Shown: piece by piece, positions 22,916 to 35,552 of the stretch
How positions within the stretch are numbered: the first letter of the stretch is position 1
How the letters are laid out: each line of letters starts with the position of its first letter
Assembly (NCBI GenBank): GCA_949752745.1
Contig: OX457027.1
Location: 18,246,603 to 18,310,602 of the forward strand
Length of the DNA: 64,000 nt
Direction: 5' to 3'
DNA from: Protula sp. h YS-2021
Taxonomy: Eukaryota > Annelida > Polychaeta > Sabellida > Serpulidae
The notes under the pieces: model-generated
What the model saw: the letters and a program-made list of their open reading frames with translations, nothing else
Database searches by the model: none
What the model was told of the DNA's origin: nothing
Made by a program: the position numbers and the translations under genes

Positions 22916-24270
22916 ACTTTCCGCTCCACCCCCTCCCTATCCCCCCCACCCCTGCTTCCCCCTTTTGTTAATTAAGGAGAGTTATTCACTACGCTTGGGA
23001 TTTCAGCGTTTTCCAGAAGATTCTCCGATGTTCCTGCATTCTTTAGACATACTTGAAAACATTAGCTGCACAATTATCGATCGCTTCTTAGATTTCGTGT
23101 AATTGGCCTTTTTGTGTGTTACAGTTATTAGCTATTAGCACCTACAGCTATCAGCGTGTTTTCATTTGGCTGTTAAGCTGTTCCACATATGGGAGTAATT
23201 ACGTAACGGCTCGCAATGTTCGTGCATTACCTGGAACTAGCATTCACTTTTAAAGTGGGTCATCTAATACGTTGTATTATGACAAGCAGCGCACTATTTT
23301 GACACAAAAATGCTTTCCCCCACTGTCCCACCGAGATGGGTCTTCTGTGGCAGTTATGAAAAATGTCTTTCTAGTGCTTTTTGACCGATGGGAATGTACG
23401 AAAACAAGGTATACCTTATAATATAACTATAACTACACTTAGTGTACAAACCCTTACCGTACCGTTGGCCAAAATGGTTAGGCTTGCCTTTAGAGTCGTA
23501 TCTGAATGAGATAGCTGGGAGAGGGGGTTGGTTAAGGCCATCAAAAACAAAAAGCTATTTCGGTAAACCCATTTGTAACTGCCACATTCAAGATCCAGAT
23601 AAAAAGACGTTAAGTAAAACCTGTTTGCATTGACCAACTTCCAGTTTCGGATAATAAGACCTACGGTAAAAGCTACGTTCCTGACCACCTTTCAGACCCG
23701 AATAAACAAAGTTCGTACAGTAAAACTACTGTACTGTAATGGGCAACTTCAGTACCGGGATAAAAAGGACTTTCAGTAAAACCTGTTTTAGCGACCACCA
23801 TCAGGAACCGGACCAAAAAAGACGTATAGTAAAACCAGTTTAGTGACCCCCTCCTAGACCAAAAACACCTGAGCGTTAATTTGTTTAAAAAAGAGGACTG
23901 AACTACCCAAAAATCAAGTTACGTACCCCACCCCGCTTCAAACGATGGATAAAGGTGATACACAGCCTGACCACTGGGCACATGGGATTCATTTATGTAA
24001 GGTAAAATTTCTCATTATTCTGAAAATAGCGCAACTTGTTCAAATAAAACTTTGTGAAAGGGCTGTCGGGGGAAAAATGGAAAATGATTAGTGGTGAATG
24101 ACGGGTTTAGTCGGGGAGACATTTGTTTTTGTCTGCAAAAAAAAAAAAAAAAAATTAATAGGTGTCGATTGAAAGTGTGTGATATAAGTCTGTACCCTTT
24201 TGTTATGTGTGCACTGGCCGCTCTCGTTTCTTTATTTAAATAAGCCTAATCACACTTAAGGTCTTAAACC
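22916..24270. other. Gene-free stretch with weak ~65-bp repeats
   Basis: 23560-23870 has loose repeats of agtaaaacctgtttnnngac with cgaataaaaaagac-like spacers. An A-run lies at 24138-24153. Otherwise nothing recognised. Confidence 0.4.
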
Positions 24271-24274
24271 TTTT

Positions 24275-27200
24275 TCGTAATGAATTTACAAGGCTCAGAA
24301 TGTATGTGGTTTTGCCATAATTGTAAGCCATTTGTTTTCCCTTTTTATATGTTAGATGACGATGAATTTTGCTTAAATATGAATGCTACAGATATTGAGC
24401 TGTCTTCGTTATACAAAAAATGTAAATATTTTCAAGTAAATACAGACAACAAGTTTGACAATAATTTTTACTTCGACAACAACATTGATATAGGAAAGGA
24501 ATTTTTATAATAAACTGAATATAAATTGTGAGTACTTCCTTGATGAACAGTTCATAGTAAAAGTAAAAAAGACTGACGGCTTTAGTATAATTCACTTCAA
24601 TGCCGGAAGTTTAAATGCAAATTTCAGTTACATTAAAAATTACTTATGTAGTTTAAATTTTCATTTTGACATTATATGTTTTCCGAAACTTGGACTGAAA
24701 CTAATAATTTAGATGACTATCTTTTAAATAAATATTTATCATATGGTGTATCACGTGTTAATAAAAGAGGAGGTGGAATGGCAATATACGTTAAAAAATC
24801 ACTTAATCACTCATTCATTAAGAATCTTAGCTACAGCATTGACGACGTACTGGACTGCGTATCTGTTCAGATTCAAATCAATAACCAGAAAACAATTACA
24901 GTCTGTTTAGTTTACAGACCTCCTAACACCGATATCCCTTGTTTTAACAACCATTTCGAGACTTTGCTAAAAGATTTGTCTAAAAAAACTCTATTTATGT
25001 GGTGATTTTAACATTAATCTATTAAACACTAACAAAGATTGTCACATCAACTCGTTCTTTGATTTGATGTACAGTTACGGTCTACACTCCCTCATTGTGA
25101 AACTTTCTAGAATCACGGAAAATACAGCAACGCTCATAGATAATATTTTTATATCTGAATGTGATATTAATATATCAGGGCTAATCATAAATGATATAAC
25201 TGATCACCTAGCTATCTTCTCCATGAGTGATTATAACGTCACTAAAAATCCCGTAATGTATCTGTTTAAACGTGAGACTAAAGAGGTTAATATAAATGCA
25301 TTTCTAAGTGAGGTGAGAAATACCGACTGGGTTGGTGTGTTATCTTAAACAGATGTTAATAGTGCTAATGAAGTGTTTGCAAATAAAATCTGTAATGCAT
25401 ACGATGTTAGATGTCCTATTAAAAAGGTCAAAAAGACAGAAAAATCACATCAGAAACCATGGCTTACCCGTGGTTTAATTAACGCCACAAGAAAAAAACG
25501 ACACCTTTTTGGGGATATGATTAAAACAAAAAGCGAAGTTACGAAACAAAGGTATAAATCATACAGAAATAAACTTATAAACGTCTTGAGGAACGCCGAA
25601 AAAATGCATTACAGTAACTTATTGCAAACTCATAAGTGTGTCATTAAACAAACTTGGGGAATCATAAATGAATGTATCAACAGAGGGCGGAAGGTATCGG
25701 CTTTTCCGGAATCTTTTAAACGTAGTGATAAAATACTAACTGACGGTTAAGATATTGCCAATTGATTTAATTAATTTTTTACAAATGTTGGCTCTAATTT
25801 GGCTAAAATCATACCGAAATGTAATGTTAATTTTTCATCTTTTATCCATCATCAAAACGACCAATCCATGTTCCTTGAACCAACTTGCAAGGAGGAAATT
25901 ATTAAAGTAATTAATCAGTTTAAAGGTAAAACATCAACAGGTTACGACGGTATACAAATGTATATTGTTAATAAAATCAGCACAGATATTGCTGACCCAT
26001 TAGCACATATATGTAATATCTCATTTGAAACAGGTATTTTTCTTGATAAAATCAAAAAGGCAAAAGTAATTCCATTATTCAAATCTGGTGACAACAGCAT
26101 TTTTACCAATTATCGTCCTGTAGCTTTGCTACCACAATTTTCGAAAATCGTAGAAAACTCTTTAACGTTCGTCTTCTGTCCTTTATCAATAAACATAGCG
26201 TCTTGTATTCGGGCCAATATGGTTTTAGACAAAACCATTCTACTTCTTTGGCATTAATAGAATTTTAGAGGGAATAAATGTCTCACTCGACAAGCAAAAA
26301 ACAACAGTTGGAGTTTTCATTGACTTACGTAAGGCTTTTGATACCATAAATCATGAAATTTTGTTTAAAAAAAACTAGAAATGTATTGCATTCGAGGTAC
26401 AAGTTTGCTTTGGCTAACTAGTTATTTGTCTTCAAGACGACAGTATGTTCATTACACCGGCGTCTACTCAGATGTTTCAAAAGTGGTCTGTGGATTTCCA
26501 CAAGGCTCAATTTTAGGACCAACCCTATTTCTGCTATATATTAATGATTTGTGCAACGTGTCTGATTTAATGAAATTTATATTATTTGCTGACGATACAA
26601 ATTGGTTTTATGCCGATTCAGAAGTAGATGAATTATGTGAAATAATTTGTTTGGAGTTAAAAAAGCTAGATATATGGTTCAAAGCAAATAGACTATCGTT
26701 AAATGTAGGTAAAACTAGTTTTATTGTATTTTCAAATAAGCATTCTAATTGTGATTTCAACTTAAACATAAATGGAGCTGCATTAGAGAGAGTGTTTTCG
26801 ACGAAATTCTTGGGAATAATTATAGATAGTAAATTGTTGTGGTCGAATCAATTAAAACATGTGCAGAACAAGGTAGCAAAAAGTCTTTCGGTACTGTATT
26901 AAGTGAAATATCTGCTCGATTGCTCATCTTTATATACCTTGTACTGTGCCGTACCGTATCTTAGCTATTGTTATGAGATATTGCGAAATACATATCGATC
27001 AAGATAAGAAAGTGTTATAAAATTACAAAAGAAAGCAGTTAGAATAATTGACCAGGCCCCAGCCAGATCACACACAGATCCAATCTTTGTCAAATTTAAT
27101 TTTCTAAAATTTGTAGATGTGGTAAAGCTAAAAACTGGCTGTTTTATGTACAAAGCAAAACAAAACCGATTACCTGAAAGAATCAACAATCTTTTTCTTA

Positions 27201-27490
27201 TTAATAATCATAGCACAAGACAAAATGGAAAATTCTGGGTTAAATATAAAAGAGTAACCCTCAAAAGTGTTTGTTTAACTTCAGTCGGTGTTAACTTATG
27301 GAATAGTCTGAACTTGAAATTAAAAAATAAAACTACTTCTGAAATGTTAAAAAAACCGTACAGGGCCAGTTTGATAAGTACATATAAATAATCGAATAAA
27401 GCATTTTTTTAACAGTTAAGCATAATAGTGTAATTCTGTGAGTAAGTGTCTGAACTTAATTAGAATAAAACAAGTATTCAGTGAACACTA
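24275..27490 (+). pseudogene. Decayed APE-type non-LTR retrotransposon (LINE, CR1/L2/Jockey group), ORF2
   Basis: Self-copying retroelement remnant in at least six frame-shifted blocks. 24280-24510 has the end of a PHD-like finger (CMWFCHNCKPFVFPF). 24580-25350 is the AP-endonuclease (FSETWTE, RGGGMAIYVK, LVYRPPNTD, GDFNINLLN, TDHLAIF). 25373-25750 is a basic linker. 25799-26900 is the reverse transcriptase (STGYDGI, IPLFKSGD, FTNYRPVALLPQFSKI, VFIDLRKAFDTINHEIL, FPQGSILGPTLFLLYINDL and the catalytic FADDT). 26950-27391 is the C-terminal region, ending in STYK and a stop. Stops and frameshifts at about 24509, 25004, 25347, 25749, 26257 and 26372 show it is dead. The 5' end is truncated inside the finger. 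Clade within the CR1/L2/Jockey group not decided. Confidence 0.88.
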
Positions 27491-27492
27491 AC

Positions 27493-29620
27493 AGGCCCCA
27501 ACGCCCCCAAAATTGTAAGGGGCCGTCTATGGTTTTGAACCTGTTGGCAAGTTTAGGCCAAGAAAAATAAATGTCCTACTTCTGCTCAAAACTTTGAAAA
27601 ACAATGATACTGGCTGGCGGAAAATCTACAAGTCGAGACTTTTCAATTGAGCCCAACATCAAGTATCTAGGCCTCTGCGTTCTCGAGATATCGCCTGTAC
27701 AAACACAAGTCGATTTTTGCGTTTTTTGGCCAATTTGGCCAAGATCACGTGACCGTATTCGGCCAAAATGTCTTTCAAATGAGCCAAACATCAAGTCTCT
27801 AGGCCTCTGCGTTCTCGAGATATCGCCTGTACAAACACAAGTCGATTTTTGCATTTTTTGGCCAATTTGGCCAAGATCACGTGACCGAATTCGGCCAAAA
27901 TGTCTTTCAAATGAGCCAAACATCAAGTCTCTAGGCCTCTGCGTTCTCGAGATATCGCCTGTACAAACACAAGTCGATTTCTGCATTTTTGGCCAATTTG
28001 GCCAAGAGCACGTGATCGAATTTGGCCAAAATGGCCAAAAGACACATCTACAAGTCGAGACCTTTAAAGTGAGCCCAACATCAAGTCTCAAGGCCTCTCC
28101 GTTCTCGAGATAAACGCCTACACAAACACAAGTGGATTTTTGGCCAATTTGACCAAGATCACATGATCGAAATTGGTCAAAATGGCCAAAAGGCACATCT
28201 ACAAGTCGAGATCTTTCAAATGAGCCTAACATTAAGTCTCTAGGCCTCTGCGTTCTCGAGATATCGCCTGTACAAACACAAGTCGATTTTTGCGTTTTTG
28301 GCCAATTTGGCCAAGATCACGTGATCGAATTTGGCCAAAATGGCCAAAAGGCACATCTACAAGTCGAGACCTTTCAAATGAGCCCAACATCAAGTCTCTA
28401 GGCCTCTGCGTTTACGAGATATCGTCTGTACAAACACAAGTCGATTTTTTGCGTTTTTGGCCAATTTGGCCAAGATCACGTGATCGAATTTGGCCAAAAT
28501 GGCCAAAAGGCACATTTACAAGTCGACACCTTTCAAATGAGCCCAACATCAAGTCTCTCGGCCTCTGCGTTCTCGAGATATCGTCTGTAAAAACACAAGT
28601 CGATTTTTTGCGTTTTTGGCCAATTTGGCCAAGATCACGTGATCGAATTTGGCCAAAATGGCCAAAAGGCACATTTACAAGTCGAGACCTTTCAAATGAG
28701 CCCAACATCAAGTCTCTAGGCCTCTGCGTTCTCGATATATCGTCTGTACAAACACAAGTCGATTTTTGGCGTTTTTGGCCAATTTGGCCAAGATCACGTG
28801 ATCGAATTTGGCCAAAATGGCCAAAAGGCACATTTACAAGACGAGACCTTTCAAATGAGCCTAACATCAAGTCTCTAGGCCTCTGCGTTTACGAGATATC
28901 GCCTGTACAAACACAAGTCGATTTTTTGCGTTTTTGGCCAATTTGGCCAAGATCACGTGATCGAATTCGGCCAAAATGGCCAAAAGGCACATTTACAAGT
29001 CGAGACCTTACAAATGAGCCCAACATCAAGTCTCTAGGCCTCTGCGTTCTCGAGATATCGCCTGTACAAACACAAGTCGATTTTTGCGTTTTTTGGCCCA
29101 TTTGGCCAAGATCACGTGATCAAATTCGGCCAAAATGGCCAAAAGGCACATCTACAACACGAGATCTTTCAAATGAGCCTAACATCAAGTCTCTAGGCCT
29201 CTGCGTTCTCGAGATATCGCCTGTACAAACACAAGTCGATTTTTTGCGTTTTTGGCCAATTTGGCCAAGATCACGTGATCGAATTTGGCCAAAATGGCCA
29301 AAAGACACATCTACAAGTCGAGACCTTTCAAATGACCCCAACATCAAGTCTCTAGGCCTCTGCGTTTACGAGATATCGCCTGTACAAACACAAGTCGATT
29401 TTTGGCGTTTTTGGCCAATTTGGCCAAGATCACGTGATCGAATTTGGCCAAAATGGCCAAAAGGCACATCTACAAGTCGAGACCTTTCAAGTGAGCCCAA
29501 CATCAAGTCTCTAGGCCTCTGCGTTCTCGAGATATCGCTTGTACAAAAAAGCGATGACGGACAGACGGACAGACAGACACCCCAAGTCTATAGGCCCCCA
29601 ACCCTGTAGGGTTGGGGCCT
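27493..29620 (+). mobile_element. Pearl-like element, family P2 (159-bp core repeats)
   Basis: The left arm is AGGCCCCAAC at 27493-27502. About twelve cores follow, early ones ~129 bp and later ones exactly 159 bp (gcccaacatcaagtctct near 28381, 28540, 28699, 28858). Then (ACRG)n at 29556-29578 and a terminal hairpin ending GTTGGGGCCT at 29611-29620. Units contain ctcgagatatcgcctgtac and gatcacgtgatcgaatttgg (with CACGTG). Because 159 = 3 x 53, a 439-codon open frame exists on + (28290-29609). It is a consequence of the repeat length, and I do not call it a gene. Confidence 0.82.
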
Positions 29621-31900
29621 AATTAGGAAATAATTGTTAAACATGTATACACAGCATGCTGAAACATAGCGTTCTGTTAGATAAAAGTGTGTTTGATGTA
29701 GTTCTATAGTATCAGTAAAGTTAGGCAGCATATAGGTAAATCGGCTCTTCACAAGTTATTAACTTTCTCGATCTACCCTTTTCCGAGAGTACCTCATTTA
29801 ATAGACAGTATGAATTAATGTTTTTTTTCGCAGTAACTAAACTTTGTATCTAAAAAGACGACATTTTTTTTTCTTTTACATTGTACAATATAGGTATCCT
29901 TGGAAAATAAACACCTTGACTGACTTACGGTGTTTTGCATAAAATGTGCGAGAATTTTAAATTTAGACTGCAAGGATCCAGGTAAACATAAAAGAAAAAA
30001 CAGCTCATACTCGGGACATAAAAGAAATTAAACTTTTGTATGTAGCAAATACGTGATTTTACACAAGTTTTCTGTTATGCGCGAAGTAAAATGTCATGAT
30101 TTACGAAAATGCCAGGCCGATGTATATTTTTCGGGCAGGATTTTCGAGGTGTAACTCGCCACTTTATTCTGTCATCCCGAAATATATATATTTTAGTGCA
30201 AACTGTAGGACTACCAATTTGCTTTTCAAAATGACTGCTAAGAGCAATAAGGATAACATGTGAGCATAAGCTGACTTCAAATCATTGAAATGTGTATACT
30301 AACAGTTTTCTTATAGCAGCTCAGTATTTTGCATTCGAGAATCAGTGGCAGTTGTCGGGAGGTTCGGCAAAAAATATCGTTTCCGGGATAATTGTTGTTT
30401 TCGGGAGGTGGCGATGCTACAGGCACAGGCGGATTCAATCTAGGTTACGGGGTTTTTTTTTTAAATACGTTTGCTTTTTTGGTATAGAGAAATTTGACAT
30501 TAAGCCGAAATCTGTCTAACATTTCTTTCATTTTTTCCCGGTTAGTTTGCATTCAAAACGCAGAATTTTTGTGCATTTAATTCGGAACACTCAGTGTGAT
30601 TTGGTCACACTCAAATATCGCTCACCGCCAGGTTAAAGCGATTCACTTCCTAGTTTTTAGGTGCGCTTTGCGCGTTTATGCAACTTTAAGAAATTTTATG
30701 TACTTTCTTCATACGGCCATAAGGTGCTTTGTGTGTCAGGCTGTCTGTAAGATTTTTTTTTGGCGTTTTGTTGATTTTTTATGTCTATTCGCACCCCAGT
30801 GGTTTTAATGACATCAACTTCGTAATTTGCAACACTGTCTTTAACAAACAACTATCGATGTGAAGAGTATTTCACATTTATGAGATTTGGATTTCCAGTG
30901 GGAATATTCTGTTGCGAAGACCTTGATGAAATGAAATGTTTGAAATTTATCTAACTTTACTTTTAATATGTAACCTTAAATGAATTTATGCAATGCTAAA
31001 ATTCACTCCGCCCATAACCAAAACTAGCATTTTGAATCGGTCTTATTAATTCACAATTAATTTATTGTCCCTTAACAGCCTTATCCTTATAAAAATGGCA
31101 AAAATCAATGGTAAAACTGAACGGAATTGGAAATTTAGATGTGCGCAATACATTTTTTAAAGTTTTGACAAAAAAACCTGCATCAGTAATGAATAGTATA
31201 AGTTCGAGTAACCCTTTATTGTTTTGTCTATTTCAAAATCCTCGTGGTTTTGCAACAAATTTCATTGCCAGTGGATTTTATTCTTTAGCTATAACGGTTT
31301 CAAAACGGCATCATCTTGATGTTTGATCGTTAACTTATTTAATGATTAAATTTCGAAAAAAGCGAGGATAAAATTTCGTATGACACAGTGAAACGCTGAA
31401 AAAAAATCTTGTAAAATAGTATGTTGTTTAACAGAATAGGCTGTAGCGTTGTTGATTGTCAATAAACATTTGTTGTGAAAAATAAAATAACCCTCTTTTG
31501 TTTGGCGTAAATACAAGCTCAGAACTGAACTCCAACTCCAGAGACATGATATAAGCAAATACGTTGTTGTGGTACGAAATGGTATCCTCGTCGTTTGGAA
31601 ATGGTGTTGTAATAAAAAAGATTGGCGTAGTTATAAAGAGAAACGCTTCCAGGTTGTGAAATGGTGCTTAACATCGATACCGGGTATTCTACACAATTAT
31701 TTGTAGAAGATTCATCGCTACATGAGGTAGCAGCCAATCAGCACATGTGAAACGTAACACCATGTGCGATTGTACCTCCAGCACCAAAATAACCACGATC
31801 CGGCATTTAAATGTTTTTTTCGCTATTATTTTTCAGTTTTCTGTGCTGAGTTTTAGAAGTAATTCTTTTTAAGTCAAACAATATCTACAGGTTTTATTTT
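29621..31900. other. Gene-free AT-rich stretch
   Basis: No exon, repeat array or element ends recognised on either strand. Short open frames show no family resemblance. Confidence 0.5.
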
Positions 31901-31949
31901 GGAATATCTTTGTGTTTATCGTTTCAATAAAGTCGAGCAATTCATATCA

Positions 31950-32560
31950 AGGTCTCAGAGATAAAAACTGTTCAACTGGCATCCCAATATATTTTCAAGT
32001 TCCTCAGAGGTCATGTTGTTCAGCGATTAATAGACGATCAGACGATACTGTCTTATTGACCAAAGCAGGGAGGCACGCAGTCACCGACGTTGTGGCTCTG
32101 GTGTGCTCGCGACAATGGATCTATCATTCAAACTTCTCACCTTGCAGGCAGGTTAAATATCCCGGTCGACTTGGCTGCCAGAGCTGAACAAGTTGTCTAT
32201 ATGGAATGGGTCTTAGCGGAGTTCACATTCCTGTGGATTGTGCGTCAGTCTCCTTGTGGTTCCATGCAGATGGAAATCCCCGTTAACCTCTCAGTTTTCG
32301 TCTTCCGGTCTACATATATCTGTGTCCAAAGTTTGGGCGTTAGCGATTGATGTTTGTGAACCGGTGGCCTCCATTCGTCAAGAATCTTCCCAACAATCTT
32401 CCCATTACCCTGTGTATGGCAGTCTTAGGCATTCCCCTTTCCCTCTGCATCAGACTGGTTTCCAGGAATAGTGTCGTCTCATTGTCTATTAATTGAGAAC
32501 AGATTTGTCTCAATGCATACATGGTCAATTACAATCAATGTGCAAAACTCGTTCCGTCGG
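31950..32560 (+). pseudogene. Degenerate DIRS-like (tyrosine-recombinase) retroelement fragment, RNase H region
   Basis: Across shifting frames the reading gives KQGGTQSPTLWLWCARDNGS, then SHLAGRLNIPVDLAARAEQV and VYMEW. This matches the DIRS-group RNase H pattern 'KQGGT.S..L..L.W..L.WC....I.l.a.HiaGrlNvlADslSR..qvi.tEWsl'. Downstream pieces (ILPKVL-like and HSPFPLHQTGF) fit the segment after it. Stops and frameshifts interrupt every frame. No terminal repeats identified. Confidence 0.6.
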
Positions 32561-32934
32561 AGACAACTAAGAGTCACTGTAGAAGACGAATCTGAACCCG
32601 GCACCTCATGCCGGAAGCGGCGATACTGCAGGAGTGTTTGGCACTAAAAGAACCCGTCGCTGAGAATCAGCCCATTATTTCTCAAACTATTGGAAAGCCC
32701 ATGCATGTTTATTCACATCACACCAGTAAATGTGCAGTGGGTGGAATTCCCCTTTACCCTACGCTCATGAAAAGTGTCTTCGAATGCACTAATGTGCAGA
32801 CAGGCGGCCAGACAAGATCAGGATCCCTCCCCGTACCCGAACAAGCAAGTCCCACCCCAGAGACAGCACGCAGGCGGGGAAGTCTTAGCCACCTGGTCGT
32901 TCCTACATCGGGTTTAGACTGCTACGACTAGTCC
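32561..32934. other. Unassigned sequence after the DIRS-like fragment
   Basis: A 107-codon open frame on + (32608-32931) has no recognisable domain. It could be further retroelement remnant or chance. Confidence 0.3.
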
Positions 32935-33165
32935 GAACACCTAGTCGACTTGTCCTATCCCCCCTCCGCGGGGGATGGGTGACATGGCTTCTCCGAACAA
33001 CACCTATTCTCCACGGATTATGGCCGGTATCGTTGAGACCGAACACAAACTATTCCCCCTGGGTGTGGACAGCCTAGCTTATCCAAACAAAACCTATCCC
33101 CTGCGGGGGATGGATGGCGTGGCTTAGTCCGAACACCACATATCAGCCGCGGGGGAAGGACAGTA
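32935..33165 (+). repeat. ~65-bp GC-rich tandem repeats
   Basis: Four diverged units share tagtccgaacacc, tatcccccnccgcgggg and gatgggtgncatggctt. Confidence 0.75.
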
Positions 33166-33297
33166 GGACAGTGTGGATTTAGTTTTCAGTGCTCGTCCTA
33201 GTTTTATTCAATTCTCAATTTGTCGAAGCTTCTTCGCCATCGCAGGCAAATCCTAAATGCACTTTCCTTTTTTCAAAAAAAATAAAAAAGAAAAAAG

Positions 33298-35552
33298 AAA
33301 AGAATATTCAGGGTCATTGGAACCAGCCGAGGCCTAGTAAATCACGTATCAATAGGCTTGTATTGGTTGTTATATTGTTAAATCCGGCTGTCGAAAATTC
33401 GTACAAATTTATACAGATATTCGGTCAAAATTTTGGAAGAAGAAGCATTTTGAAAATTGACTGCAAAAGATTTTTCAGTTTTTGGTGGAAAGAAAAGTAG
33501 CTTTTCAAGAGCTGGCAGGCAAATTGGTGGAAAAGAAAGTAACTCTTCAAGAGCTGGCAGACTGGTGACGATTTGTGCAAAATATGAAGGTATTCCGATT
33601 AAAATTTAGGAAGAAAACGTTTAGAAAATTGGCTACGGAAAATTTTTTAAATGTACCCTATTTAGCTGATTTTTGGCGAATCGACAATAAGTAAATTTTT
33701 AAGCGAGAACTATCTGGGGAAGAACCGTTCAAGATTGAAAGAAATCCGACCAAAATTGTGGAAGAAGCATTTTAAAAATTCGCTACTAAATTCTTTTAAA
33801 ATGCCCCCCATTAAGCCAATTTTTTGTCGGGTCGCCAAAAAGGTAACTTTTAAAAAGAAAACCCCCTAGTGAACATTTATGCCAAATTGGCCAACAAAAT
33901 AATTTAAAATGCCTGTTATTTAGTCTTTTTGGAAATCGGCCCTAAAGATTTTTAAAATGATTTTTAAAAACATTGTAAAACTTAATAAAGCGTTAATTTT
34001 TTATATTATCAAACTTTTTTATGGCTTTGGGGACATTTTAGCCCTAAGTTCATTCGGGGACCTTATGACCGGGACTCTACGACCTGACCTTATAACTGGG
34101 GACGCTTTGTCCAGAATTCCCGTATGACAATTTTGCCATGGGACGTTTTGGCCCTAAATTCATATGGATTCGGGACCTTATGGCCGGGGACCTCATGGCA
34201 GGGGTTAAGCTTAAGAAAACATCAATTTTGATAGTCATGTATTTCATGTTTTGCTTTGGGGAGGTTTTTCCCCTGAATTCATCTTTAGACCTTATGGTGG
34301 GAGCATTAATGAACGGTGTAAAGATTTATCAAACATAAATTTACGTTGCCATGCGTTTTTTGCTTTGGGGACGTTTTGCTAAATAAAGACTTTATTTCTG
34401 ATTATTACACGGTTTTTACTTGGGGTGGTTTCGGTAGACCTTATAGCATAAACAGTGTGGCCGGTTTAAAGATTACTCAAGCATTAATTAACGTTATCAT
34501 GCGTTTTTTGCTTTGGGGACGTTATAGCCGGGTGTGTTATGATCGGGGACATTTTGTCCTGGATTGCACGAAACATTTGGCTTTGGGACGTTTTGGCTCT
34601 AAATTCATTTGGGGGTCTTATGGCCGATGCAAAGGTTAATAAAGCATTAAATTAGGTTACGAGTTTTTTCGCTTTGAGGACGTTTTGGCCCTAAATTCAT
34701 TTGGAGACCTTATGGCCGTGGTCGTGTTGTCCTGGATTCAACGACAAATTTTGCTTTGGGGACATTTTTCCCTAAATTTATTTAGGTACCTTATGGCCGA
34801 TGTAAAGGTTAATAAAGCATTAAATTAGGTGATGACTTTTTCGCTTTGGGGACCTTTTGGCCGTAATTTTATTGGGGATATTATGGCTGGGTACTTAATG
34901 GCTGGAGACATTCTGTCGTAGATTGCACGAAAATGTTGCTTTTGGTACATTTTGGCCCTAAAAACACGCGTATAAAATTTGAAAAAGAAATCCGCTCAAA
35001 ACTGAAGGAGAAGAAGCATTTTAAATAAAAGTTTACATACGCACAAACGTACATACAGACGACCGATGCCCCTCTATTGATGTGATAAGATCAGTCCAAT
35101 CACACTTGTGGGGAAAAAAGCATTTTAAAATTTAGAAGCCCATAAATTAAAAGTGCCCCTCAATTAGGCAATTTCTGGCAGATCGCCAAAAAAAGTAATG
35201 TTTCAAGAGAGGCCTGCCTGCAGAATATCCGCAAAAAAATTAAAGAAAATTTCACCAAAACTGTCGGAGAAGAAGCATTTTGAAAATTGGCGACCGAAAA
35301 AGTTTCAATGCCCCCCTCCCCCCCCCCCACTCCATTTGGCCAAACCGGATCACCAAAAGAAGTAATTTTACAAGACAGACCTATCTAGAGAACGCGTATA
35401 AAATTTGAAAAAGAAATCCGCTCAAAACTGAAGGAGAAGAAGCATTTTAAATAAAAGTTTACATACGCACAAACGTACATGCGTACATACAGACGACGGA
35501 TGCCCCTCTATTGATGTGATAAGACCAGTCCGACGAAGTCGGCTGGTCTGAA
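33298..35552 (+). mobile_element. CCAGC-class tandem-repeat element A
   Basis: The left end (attcagggtcattggaaccagccgagg) is homologous to that at 47846. The right end is the hairpin AGACCAG tccgacgaagtcgg CTGGTCT at about 35523-35551, with TCGGCTGG complementary to the left CCAGCCGA. The core has repeats with gatcgccaaaa, GATCAAAACTGNNGGAG and gcattttaaa. A second array (34020-34950) has ggggacgttttggccctaaattcat. The right-end segment (acatacagacgaccgatgcc, cctctattgatgtg) occurs twice, at 35040-35095 and 35475-35530. Confidence 0.72.

Noticed and set aside
28290..29609. 439-codon open frame on +
   Set aside because: It is read through 159-bp tandem repeats. 159 is divisible by 3, so a stop-free unit stays open; minus-strand frames do the same. 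No domain, no start context, and it ends in the (ACRG)n tract.
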